From Ligula intestinalis (lineage: Eukaryota > Platyhelminthes > Cestoda > Diphyllobothriidea > Diphyllobothriidae): a stretch of DNA of 64,000 nucleotides. The stretch is from positions 8,265,011-8,329,010 of the forward strand of contig JAYGXS010000006.1 in NCBI GenBank assembly GCA_036362985.1, given 5' to 3'. The notes beneath the pieces were generated by a model, which saw only the letters and a program-made list of their open reading frames with translations, searched no databases and was not told where the DNA came from. Each line of letters opens with the position of its first letter. The first letter of the stretch is position 1. The position numbers and the translations under genes are program-made. Shown here one piece after another: positions 37,408-47,464 of this stretch.

Positions 37408-37722
37408 TCATAGAATACGCAGCCACACACAAAATGACTTCTTTTTCCAAGGAACGCGTCCTTGGCTGTTGCTGTTGACGTAGGCTTTTGAAGAAGATCG
37501 CTGGCGTGTGTCGACGAGCACACTACTTTGACTGTCGCTCGCAAACGTTGTATGGACAAGGTAGAGAAAATGGACATTAGGTACACCATCAATGAACTCG
37601 GATTTTACAGTTGATACATGAATGTTATCTACTGTCTGGTTGACCATAGCATGAGTACCGTCTTCCTTGTCTGGAGTTTTAACAGCGTGCATTAATCCTA
37701 CAAAGTTTCCGCAGACGCTGAG
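37408..37722 (-). other. Unrecognised open frame, possible exon
   Basis: A minus-strand frame of 94 codons from its ATG, extendable upstream to a plausible acceptor (TTTCCTCAG followed by CGTC, near 37722). It reads CGNFVGLMHAV..NQTVDN then HVSTVKSEFIDGVPNVHF and LYLVHTTF. This has the alternating hydrophobic pattern of a beta-rich extracellular domain, and a second long frame (37368-37592) overlaps it. I do not recognise the family. It could be a host exon or unknown transposon sequence; no donor or neighbouring exon was identified. Confidence 0.25.
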
Positions 37723-38111
37723 GAAATGACGCCTCGTTTATATCAATCCGCGAATGCAAGCTGATAGATCCATCTAGTGTGGAGTCTTCTGGAGGGAATA
37801 CTTGACAACGAAATACATCCAATTTTATGGGTTTGTACCCCTACATATAAAAAAACATGTTGTACAAGAATAGTCTAATAGAGTGCGATGAATCTGCTCT
37901 CCTTAAACCGGCTTAGTGGAACCCCAATAACTGCAGAACATGCTCCTTGAAAGGGTTCATCCCCAGGAATATTGGCGGAAGAACGGCAAGGTCCGCTTTC
38001 TTAATTGCAGAAAAGAAAAACGTTTTCATAAGACCACCTTTAGTAGGTGGTGAAAAAAGCTAGCTGGTTAGGCGTTGATCACAAACAATTTCCATGCCCC
38101 ACACGTAAGCT

Positions 38112-38345
38112 TAGTAGTAGCGAACTCTTTGTTTCTGCGATTGGGCGATAAAAACCAACGCAAGTTGGAGGCCACGTCTAACTACATTTGGCGAAAAATG
38201 AGGCGCCTGGAAAAGGTGCTTGAACACATACCGGCCCGGATAAGTTAAGGTGAAACTATATCGATCTCCAGCTCTATTATCACGCGCCTCGTCGATACGA
38301 AATTGCTGAATCCGTCTGAACTAAGTCTCTTCGGTTGTCTACTCA
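38112..38345 (+). mobile_element. Penelope-like element fragment (GIY-YIG and tail)
   Basis: One plus-strand frame with a single stop reads VVANSLFLRLGDKN, then YIWRKMRRLEKVLEHIPARIS (38184-38246), a stop, then GETISISSSIITRLVDT. This parallels the PLE at 12 kb (FTNSPLLRMG..., YIGRTTRR..REHISAW, ISISSSILALLIDT). The GIY-YIG box is degenerate (YIW for YIG). It is a short dead fragment on the opposite strand from the 36.9 kb tail. Confidence 0.65.
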
Positions 38346-39660
38346 AAACAGGTCGCCCTCTCTCAGGGTTCACAACAATTGGTAATTTTCACGGCAGAGA
38401 CGGTAGCTTTACGGCTAGTGTATCAAATCTTTTGTCGTCAGATGACGCTTATACAAACGCAATCACTTCAATTACAGTGGCCGACGCCAAGAGAGGATCG
38501 CATATCACCCCCCTCCATAATGAAAGTTCTTCATTTTGTTCACCTCAACCTTGACTAATGGTCACATCCCATCCGTAGTTCATCCCCGTGCCCAACGCAA
38601 TGACCTTTTTCCGTCGGTCTCGCAATGCGGGAGATAGTTGTAAAAAGGTAGATCTGTAATAACAAGACACTATTCAACCCTGCCAACCTCTACTAATGTT
38701 TTTATTATTCACGCTACCGCAAATATGAATTACCGAAGACATGAGTCTACCAAATATAATTTTCACTTAAATCTACCTCGTCGAAAGCACTGAATATCAT
38801 AATATACAAAGCCTACCTGCCCGTATATTAACATATTGTTTATAACAGGTTGGCTATCGTACTGATGGTAAGTAAAATTAAAGAAGACTTTCCGTTCGCA
38901 AACATTTTTGCATTTACTATTCCTAACTTAAACTACCCATGATTCTTATGTAAATCACCTTTGCTTAAATGATCCTGATTGTGAAGTGTCCATCGTATCG
39001 TCCTCAAAGGTCAGATTGCATTTCACGTCACTAGTAGTTATTTTATATTAAATATAAAAAATGCAGTCTGTGGAGTGTGCAAATTTGTTGTTAAATAACC
39101 ACAAGCGTCGGATAAAAATATTATTTACATTGCTTTTATAGTAAATAGTACATGGTTATGTAATTTTTGATTTCGATAAAGGTATAAACTCGTGCAATTG
39201 TTTGTCACTGTACAAGCGATTCTTTCAAATATATTGCGCCGTTCATATAGCCGTCATCTAAAGCAGACAGAAAAATGCGTTCAAAATTATGTCGAATACG
39301 TGTAGGGAAAATAAGAATAAAGATTTTAAAAGACAACTGCAATAATTGAGTAAAAACAAACTAAATTTGTTTGGTCTTACCCCTGGTATCTCAATTGGAC
39401 TGGTAAATTAAAAAAGAAAGATGATTTATCATTCCGAAATATTGGTAGGCAATTTAATCATTGTATTAAGTAACGACTATGTTCCATAAATGTATATAAA
39501 CAAGGTCGACACATTAAAATGCTTTGAAATATATTTTTACATTTTTATAATAAAGCACAGGTTTCAATTTTCTATTCAATACTTTAAGGCCAGTTTAGAA
39601 AACACAGATTTAACATACCCATGGGTACTGAAAACAAAAAAACTTATTATAAGAATTGAG
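38346..39660. other. No recognisable gene; 3' flank of the FN3 gene
   Basis: AT-rich sequence downstream of the FN3 membrane protein gene. No further exon was recognised. Confidence 0.4.
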
Positions 39661-39666
39661 TTTATT
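39661..39666 (-). terminator. Candidate polyadenylation signal of the FN3 gene
   Basis: AATAAA on the minus strand, 46 bases after the TAA stop at 39712-39714. The position suits a short 3' UTR. Confidence 0.45.
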
Positions 39667-39711
39667 CGCAAATAAAACGTTATCAAATGTTTGCGAGGAG
39701 AAGGGGGTTGT

Positions 39712-39824
39712 TTACCTCTTGTATTGAAGGACAATGAAGAAAATGACGATAACCAGCAGAAGAAAACCCAAAATGGAGCCCAAAACGATTCCCACGATAG
39801 CTCCGGGACTGAGTCCCTGTGGAT
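39712..39824 (-). CDS. Transmembrane and C-terminal exon of the FN3 protein
   Basis: Acceptor TTTTGATTCCTGCAG before ATCCAC, phase 1. Reads DPQGLSPGAIVGIVLGSILG then FLLLVIVIFFIVLQYKR and a TAA stop. The span of about 26 hydrophobic residues starts with small-residue GxxxG-type spacing and ends in a basic stop-transfer. The stop overlaps a possible donor (AG followed by GTAAAC, exon end 39716), so an alternative longer tail by splicing cannot be excluded. Confidence 0.8.
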
Positions 39825-42800
39825 CTGCAGGAATCAAAACATGCAAGATAGTTATATTTAGCTTAAGAAAACGTATGTTAAAAATGGCATTTTATAACTC
39901 ACAACAAGTTAAACCATGGAAATACGCAAGCACTGTTGAGTTATGAACGCAATGATTATAATCACCATATAACACTATAAATAGTGAGTTTTTGGATACC
40001 AACCATTTAACTTACAAATGCTGCCAACCTTATTTCATACCCATTAGTATAAGTGTGTAATATGTTAAGGTCTATAATTTTTACAATGACTAGACTATTG
40101 TATAGCACAAACTAAATCCCTCGGGAAGTCTTTTACGTTGTATAAAACACGATGTTTCCTATTCATTAAATATTCGCCTGATACAGAAGAAGGCACATTT
40201 GAAACAGTTATATAGTTGACAAAAACCAGTACAACACCAATGTTACTGGTGTAAATACATATAAAGTAATTTGTTTTCAACAAGGCTCGTTTAACTGTGC
40301 TTTTGCAAGTTAACGACATTGTTGCGACAACAGAAAAAGTAACATAATAAAAATGCTTAAATAGGTGACTAAAGCATTTAAACAAAACTACAGATTTTGA
40401 CGGTAGTGACAAACTTACAGCCAATTCTACTGCCTACGAATACTTTATGAAGCATTTTTTTATGCGAGGTCCAAGTGATTTACCTTAATTTTACAGCGAT
40501 ACATCATTTAACTTCAACCAATAGGTCATCTACACGTGTTCATCGCTAATTTTGTGGGCACGAAAAAATTGTTTTATGCAGCAATAATTGTTAAATGAGA
40601 TAGTTAAATCCGTCGTCCTCTCCTATGCATTAAGGGTGCCTAAAAGTCATGTGATATATTCTTAATGGATTGTTGAGAACCTCCTGCCAGGACTGACAGC
40701 TCATTTCATCGGTCATGGTGGATTCCGAACGTGCAGTAGGCTAAGCTGGTAAATTGACTCAATTTTGATTATTTTCGTGGCACCTGATGAGCCACATCGG
40801 CAAGTCGACAGAATGTTGACTATAAACATACCTTCACTTGCTGACATGCAATCGTTTCCCACCGAGGCCGCGGATTTTTCACAATTGGGTAAATTCGATA
40901 AATTTAAATTATTTCTTCGTAGTATTCTTAATTAATTTTCATGTCGTATTTGCAAGCATACTGCTAATTGTCCCTGTACATGAAAAACGAAGAGCACGAA
41001 CTCGTTTGTGCACAGTTTTATCTCGATAGCAAAAGTGTTCTCGATAAAAAACCTCAGGATGTAAATACCATTGGATATGATGAAAGTAGGCCTATTAGTA
41101 AAATTTCTTGTTTGCTTTTTCCTTCATTATTAGGCGGCTCACCTTCCGGTGCGGTTATCGCGGTAAATGGTGAAGAGGGAACACTGCAGTCCGCATTGTG
41201 ACATGCTGTTGCTGTGAGCGTGTACGTCGTACTGGCCGCTAGTTTATCAATTTTACAACCCAGCCCTGCTGAGATGAACGCCGCTTCACAGACATGTTCC
41301 GACCCCGAAGCAGCGGTGGCTTTGATGGTGTAGTTGAGGTTAAAGACTTCACTTCCAGGTGCAGGCGTTAAGAATGCTGCAATCCAACTTGTGCCAACTT
41401 GATCTACGGTGATTTTAGTCGGTGCTAGTGGAAGAAAAACGGTATGCGAGGCACAAAGGCCAATAATTGCTGGATGACCAATGTTAAAGAGCTAAAGAGA
41501 TTTTAATAATGTTTTCAAGTGTATGTGTTACATGATAAATTTGTAATATTCTTTCATTGAGGTAACGGTATGTTTACTGCAACAAATGTAGATAAGCCTT
41601 AAGGATTAAAGGAGTTGTTATATTTTATAAATACCCGTAAGCTGTAAAATACTTTTTTCTTGCCTTTAAAATATTGATCTTTTCGTGTATTATGTTTAAA
41701 TAAATATGATCACTCGTAGTATATTTGACTGGATGCTTTGTTTTCCTATTTAAACACATTTTTTAATGAAATGTAAAATACATTTCATTATAAAATGTGT
41801 TTAAATAGGAAAACAAAGCATCCAGTCAAATATACTACGAGTGATCATATTTATTTAAACATAATATCTTGCAAAGAGACGGCAGTTGAGTCGGGGAAAA
41901 CAATAACCAATATAATTTCAAACAAGACTATATGTTGAAATACCTAATGTAGGCTTTTGCACCAAAATAGCAATAACGTTGACATGCATTGCACAATTGC
42001 GCAAGTATTTATCATACTTATATCAAACAGGACCTGTTATTCAGCTAAATAATACAGTTTCTCCACAAATTCAAAGCAGTCTTTCCCTGGTGCAATTGTT
42101 AAGATCTTGTTAACAGCAAAATTTATTGGATCTATTAATTATGAGACTGCTCACCAGTTGCTTCCTATCATTGCATAACGTAAATAACGCAAGAGAAAAT
42201 GCAAAACTGAATTAAAACAGATACAAGATACAAACAGCAAAGTCAAAGTAAATGTCTTAGAGGCTTATCAATAACGTAACAAATATTAAAACGCTTTAGG
42301 CAGCAAAAACAGGAAAAAAAGTCACAAGCAAAATTGTTGGAAAGTTAAATGTGTAAATGGTTTGCTTGTGTTACTGTGACAAAACAAGGTTAACTACAGG
42401 CTCCAGGTATGTACAAAGGTCTTATTTTAACGGCCGTATGTACGTTGCCTGCAGATAACATAAGGAAGGTTTTGTGCTTGCCCAAACAAGTACTCGGAAA
42501 GAGCTTTTGCGGTCCACAGAATGGCCTTATCTAGCAGATATTTAGTAATCGATGAACTGGGAGGTCTATTTCCTTGGTTCAGTAACCAGCTAGGTAACTG
42601 CTCCTTGACAGTGTACATAAGGCAAATAAAACCCGACCTATGGAAACACCTGCATTATGCGTTTAACCTAATTCTGTCTTGGTAACACCGACACCGTTCT
42701 TAACTGTATTTTCTTGGATGTTTTTCCCCGGTTTTGCTGCCTAAAGTGTTTTACTCTCTAACGGTATTGATAAGCCTCTTGGCCACTTTCTATGACCTTG

Positions 42801-44790
42801 CTATTTGTATGTTTGTCTGTATGTATTCAATTTTGCATCGCCACTTACGCTGTTAAGGTAAAACAACAAGATGAAGCAATTGATGAACAATCTCGAAATT
42901 AAAAGCTACAAAATTTTGCTGTTAATACAGTTTCATGCTAGAACTTAGTAAAACGGTCGATTAATTGCTTATCCTAGTGTTCCGATCGCAACGTGGCTTC
43001 TATGGTGAAAACAAAACATATTGCAACAAATTCATTTATGCATAAGAACGAAGAAGAAAGCAGTATGTTACTATCGAAGATACTCTAATGCTATTGTCAG
43101 ACAGGTGCTCAACTATTTTTTCAATACGCTTCTGTCTCAATGGCTCAATTTTGGAGCTATAATCATCAACTTACTAGTACGAAATTGCACTATATTGACT
43201 ACTACTTCCAACGATGATTCGGATTAAAATTCCGACTTTTTGCCATATAATGCTGACTAAGCCCTTATAAAGATGGTCCTACAGATGGAGCCGGAACACT
43301 TGCGAACACCTCTGAGTAAAATGAGTTTCAGTCCTTAAATATTGGCAGAATTTCTAAGCAAAAGTCATAAAGACGTAATGATTACTTTCTTAGCTGTATA
43401 TTTATTAAACTTATTTTACGGTTTATAAAAAAGCCTTTGCGCCTGCTGTACGTAGCAATCATGATGCAGGTAAAAGCTTCAAACACCGAAAAATCAGCTA
43501 CTTCAATGACGACATGCATTACTTTATATTGCATTTGCTGCTACGGCTGATTTGCATCTAAATTTTTACTTGTTTGACCTTATAAACAAACTTACCATTG
43601 GGAAATGTGACTACGTTTGCACTACTTATTGACTGCTCTGTCTCAAAGGTATACATCAGCAGTGTGGCCTTGTATGACGTAAGAGCGCATAAATTTGTAA
43701 ATGAACAACTTTGTTTTCCAGCTGTCGCTGCTTGAGTACACGGAATTGGGGCTTTTTTGCCATGTAAGAAGACAGAGTATGTGACTTCGTCTAAACGCTG
43801 TGATGGAGTCTCCCAATTTACTTCAATCGTTTCATTGTTAAGTGCTTTGGCTTCAAGTTTGTCTGGTACTAAAAGATAAAGGATAATGAAAATTGCGTCA
43901 AACATTTTATTTAAAAAATAAGATAGCTGATAAATTGTGTTAATGCATTTGTCCGTTGTCTTCGTATGAGCCTGTACTGAGGACTGCATGCAGAACATGC
44001 TTGATCCGAGAAATACGAAAAATAGTTTATATTTTAAAAGAGTTAGTAACGCTTACGAGAAGACAATTGTTAATCAAACTTTCTTGTTAAATGGTGTTAT
44101 TCACTTCATTGATTTACGCGGCACAGAAGCTTTACACTGCTTGCTGCTGCACTTTACCGCGCGACACACTAATAACTTCTACTGTAAACGGCAGTCTTAC
44201 TTGAGAACGAACAATAAAAGCAACAAATAGAAAAGTAGAAAGGATCCTGTCCACAAATAATTTTGTCGTTTAGCCTGGTCAGATGCATTCAGAACGTCCT
44301 GCTTCCACTTGCAATGATTGAATCACATGGTTGCTAGTATGAAGATGCTTACAATTAACAAACAGAAAAAAAACCACAGGCGATCAACCATTATTCACTA
44401 CTCTACACAAAATCAAACATTATAGGTGAAGTTCTTAAAATACGTTCAAAAGGCTGCCAGTAGTGTGTGCGGCGTAGGCGTGTGTTGAGCATACCATGAA
44501 TATCTCACCTTGTGGCGGAGTAAGAACACGTAATTTTGGAGATAGGTGTTTGCATTCTGTCGAGTTACTTGAATTCTTAAGGCATGCCATCAGTTGGCAT
44601 GTATATTGTGTATTGGGGTCTTTGTTATGGAAGTGGCATACACACTGTCCATCACATTGTGTAAACGTGCAGTCCGCAGCACACACACCGTCGACAGCAA
44701 CCCGAAATTCCTCATTCGGGGTTATATTATAAACTGGTCCCCATCGCACAGAAAAGGAAGTGGCATTATTTATTGTCACTTGAAACATGC
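39712..44790 (-). CDS. Fibronectin type III repeat membrane protein, 3' part of gene (four exons)
   Basis: Exons 44509-44790, 43596-43868 and 41143-41424 encode one FN3 domain each (94, 91 and 94 codons). Exon 39712-39824 encodes a transmembrane helix and a stop. All introns are phase 1, with GT..AG borders (GTGAG, GTAAG and GTGAG donors; pyrimidine-rich acceptors ending in CAG, TAG, TAG and CAG). Introns are 640, 2171 and 1318 bases. The predicted product is a type I surface protein: extracellular cysteine-bearing FN3 domains with N-glycosylation sites, one membrane span and a tail of about four residues. FN3 domains bind proteins; flatworm surface antigens of the EG95/TSOL18 type also use FN3 plus a C-terminal hydrophobic segment, but I cannot show homology. 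The signal peptide and any earlier domains were not found, so the gene is incomplete at its 5' end. Confidence 0.8.
41143..41424 (-). CDS. FN3 exon 3 of those visible
   Basis: Acceptor TTCTTCCACTAG before CACCG, donor GAAG followed by GTGAGC, 282 bases, phase 1-1. It has no internal ATG, so a start-to-stop scan misses it. Reads PTKITVDQVGTSWIAAF, FNLNYTIKATAASGSEHVC, LGCKIDKLAASTTYTLTAT, ACHNADCSVPSSPF. The L..ST.Y.LTA.AC core is classic FN3 strand E-F. One NYT site. Confidence 0.85.
41688..41866. repeat. Near-perfect palindrome, 88-bp arms, in the FN3 intron
   Basis: The arms 41688-41775 and 41779-41866 are reverse complements with one mismatch (41763 against 41791) and a 3-base centre. I checked the pairing in blocks: TTTAAATAAATATGATCAC on the left against GTGATCATATTTATTTAAA on the right, and so on inward. 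It lies inside the 2.2-kb FN3 intron, so the pre-mRNA would form a long hairpin. No transposase or tRNA-like promoter is seen. Possible origins are a foldback/MITE-type element, a template-switch inversion at a stalled fork, or a sequencing/assembly fold. Confidence 0.9.
43596..43868 (-). CDS. FN3 exon 2 of those visible
   Basis: Acceptor TTTATCTTTTAG before TACCAG, donor AATG followed by GTAAGT, 273 bases, phase 1-1. Reads VPDKLEAKALNNETIEVNW (A-B strands), VTYSVFLHG (C strand), CSFTNLCALTSYKATLLMY (E-F with the L....Y pattern), ending in NVVTFPNG. One NET glycosylation site. Confidence 0.85.
44509..44790 (-). CDS. FN3 exon 1 of those visible
   Basis: Acceptor TTTTGCCATTCAG before GCATG, donor CAAG followed by GTGAG, 282 bases, phase 1-1. 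The domain shows MFQVTINNATSFSVRW (strands A-B with the FN3 Trp), EEFRVAVDG, a cysteine cluster C..DC....C...C.C, and NTQYTCQLMAC in the strand F position. N-glycosylation sites: NAT, NSS and NST. The six or more cysteines are unusual for FN3 and suggest extra disulphides (inference). Confidence 0.8.
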
Positions 44791-47464
44791 CTGAATGGCA
44801 AAAGTGGAAAAATAAATGCAGCATTAACATTAAACTGTCACATTTTAGGTAACTCAAATAAGCTGTCAATTATTTCCAATGAACTCTAACAAAAAATTGT
44901 GAAAACATATTTTCCAAAGCACAGCAAAAAGCATAAGCAGCCTGATTTTTCTTCTACGTCGAAGTTCAACGTAGTCCTAGATTTTTCGACAATCATACTA
45001 TTTAACGGTGGCAACTATTAACACTTAAATTTTGATTTGTTTAAAGTTAAGGCATTAATTATTCTCAAAATTAGGAACGCTGATATGTATGCATACCAGC
45101 ACATCTCTAATGGAATCAAAAATATTGAACTGCAGAAAAAATACACCTTGTAGAGCAGATAGGCAGAAGCTTCCGAACAAAAAACTCAACTAATTCAAAC
45201 ATTATTTAAACCACATTTGCTCTGGCTAAGACCGTCAACTTATGGTTTTTTATTTGCGTGAAATGGCTGACAGAAGTAGAATACTGTGCCACATATTCTA
45301 GTTACCCAAATTTTTCTGAATGCTTTTGCATATGTTTGACGTGGTGGGACATCTAGGAGAGGCTGTGCAGATATTTGTTTTCAATCCTGCGAGGTAGAAA
45401 ATAAATATATTTATAAGGTAATTGGAAGTCACTGAGAAATGCAGACCATGGTGGTTTATGTTGATGGTCTAACACTGACATGCCCGAAGATTGCATTGTG
45501 TCGACCATGTTTCGTAGGTTCTCGTATTGACCATAGAAACTGTTATGGTTTTTACAACGGAAATGTTGGGAGGCAAGTTGGAATTATATCGAAACACAGG
45601 TGATAATATTACATAAAAAAATGTTTCCATATATCGGAAAATCTGCATTCCAAGAAGTATAATTCGGTTAAAAAGTTCTTTGGGAAAGAAATATTTTCAA
45701 TGTTAAATGGTAAAGTACTCTTGCCCAAAGAACTTAGTTTACGGAATGTTTCCATATATATATATATACACTGGCACCGATTTGGCTATCGGTTTAATTG
45801 TTCTTAATATTTATTTCCAGGATAACGCAAAAAAAATTGATTGAACTTGCTGTAGGTACAACCGTATTGATCAAAACTAATGTACAGATGCAAATAATTA
45901 AATCAAAGTTGAATGTATCTGCGATTAAAATATAATTCCGCTAGGCGTATACTCAAAGACGTGAGCTATGTGTTGTATAACGCTTTAAGAGTAGGCATTA
46001 TGGTCTATTGGATTTGCATTATATTCCATTTTCAATTTTAAGTTTATTTGTGAACTAAGTGATAGTTATTTCGTGAACATATGTATGCATATATGCATGA
46101 TGTTGTGAGAAAAAAAGGTTAAGCACACAACAAAAAATTACCATTGTTATCGGCATTCAGTAAACCTAGGTATAAACTTCCGCAAATGACAATTGAAACC
46201 CAGGAATTCATCGTAAATAATTACCCGTTCAATTTGAATCTGTACCTTAAATACAGGTCTATCCCCGCGGCACGTCTTCAAGGTCAAATTTATAATGTGC
46301 TCAATTTCTAGTGGCCTCAAGCTATTTCTGTTTTGTGTATAGTTGTTTAGAAAAGGGCGATTAGTTGTCAAAGTTTTTGATTAAATTTTGGAAACAGGGC
46401 TGTAATAAAAACAATGTGGACTCTTATTGCGTCTTGTAACTCGAAGAAGGCACCTCGCGTAAAATTGTTTTATTCAACCGGTATTTACCCCAGCGGATCG
46501 CCTGTTATGCCCAAAAATCGTCCCTCAACTAAAATCTGGATTGCTTATTGGTGAAGTTTACCAGCCCAGCTTTGATGGGAAGGTGGTTTAAGAGAATATA
46601 GTGTTCTTTTTGGATCTGTGGGAGTCTAAGCCATGAGTCTGTTCTAGGCATTACATTTATTAACCCCATTTCCGAACGGGAAGCAGAGGAATAAGACCAG
46701 TATGAGCTATTTATTTTGCACAGGAACCTAATAGTGGTCTGATTTCCAGACGCGCGGCAGGCTCCATGCCCTGCACGCGTGCGCGGCTGTATGATGGGGT
46801 TCTATGGGCGTAAGTAAATAAACGTCATAGGTGAGCGAGTCACTGGACGCTTGCTACCCTGCTTGGCCAAAAGAAGTCTACGGCACCCGCATAAGATTGC
46901 CTCATGAGCAGATAGAGTAGCGAAATCACGTGCGGTTTGCGGGCTTGGCGCCAGCGTTTGTGCATAGTAAGACTTTGGAATTTGGAATTTATATTTTTCA
47001 GGGCCGGTACGGCGCTATCTGTACAAAGTTAATTTCAGAAAAATAAAAATTCAAAAAATAATTTGACAATGTGTGCAAGTAGACGTAGGAAGTCGTAATA
47101 ATGTCAGCAGAAATTGTCCTTTTGGGGCAACATTTAGCAATGTTTTATACGTAATTTTGATCTAAGTCACTTTCAAGTTACTTTATTAAGGGAAGAAGGC
47201 TTTCGCCCTTGAGCTCCCTATTCATAACTCAAAACGAAAACATATGGCAGTTAAAAAACTCTTACAGTGAAAATGGAGACAGTGTTCAACGGGCCTCCAT
47301 GTTCAAAAAGTGTGCAAGAAAAAAAACTGCTTAGGAAGATAGTAGTAGGAACATAGAAGTAGAGCAGAAATAGGTGTGGGTGGTCTGATGAAGGTGAGTA
47401 GTCAACGAAACTGCAGCATTTTAGACTGAGTACTTCCCCGTGGCTTAATGTGATTCAGCGGTGG
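44791..47464. other. Upstream of the visible FN3 exons; no further exon supported
   Basis: A weak exon-like frame on the minus strand (46147-46325; acceptor CCACTAG before AAATTG, phase 1) reads INLTLKTCRGDRPVFKVQIQ. It has a beta-rich pattern but no clear FN3 signature. A G+C-richer patch lies at 46.64-46.99 kb. A 12-bp inverted repeat (45673-45684 against 45724-45735) and a TA run (45756-45770) are present. Confidence 0.35.

Noticed and set aside
38030..38065. CCACC-TTTAGTA-GGTGG hairpin followed by TGAAA
   Set aside because: Resembles half of a hammerhead but lacks CTGATGA; it lies just upstream of a PLE fragment and may be an eroded copy, but this cannot be supported.
40095..40424. 109-codon minus-strand open frame between FN3 exon and membrane exon
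   Set aside because: Lies inside the inferred intron, is AT-driven (Phe/Val/Ser-rich) and shows no domain or splice borders.
40785..40825. CTGATGA with GCC-ACATC-GGC hairpin on the plus strand
   Set aside because: The GAAA core is missing (AAGTC instead) and no helix I partner is seen.
45673..45735. 12-bp inverted repeat with 39-base loop, near a TA run
   Set aside because: Short, in AT-rich DNA, no associated gene or terminal repeats; noted only.
46147..46371. Possible further exon of the FN3 gene (minus strand)
   Set aside because: Phase-1 acceptor and a beta-like pattern are present, but there is no FN3 Trp/Tyr signature and no donor giving a full domain.
47385..47420. CTGATGA followed after 15 bases by GAAACTGC on the plus strand, near the LINE-A 3' end
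   Set aside because: The bases between cannot form a helix II and no cleavage-site helix fits; no box A/B upstream. Probably chance, or unrelated sequence of the LINE-A 3' flank.
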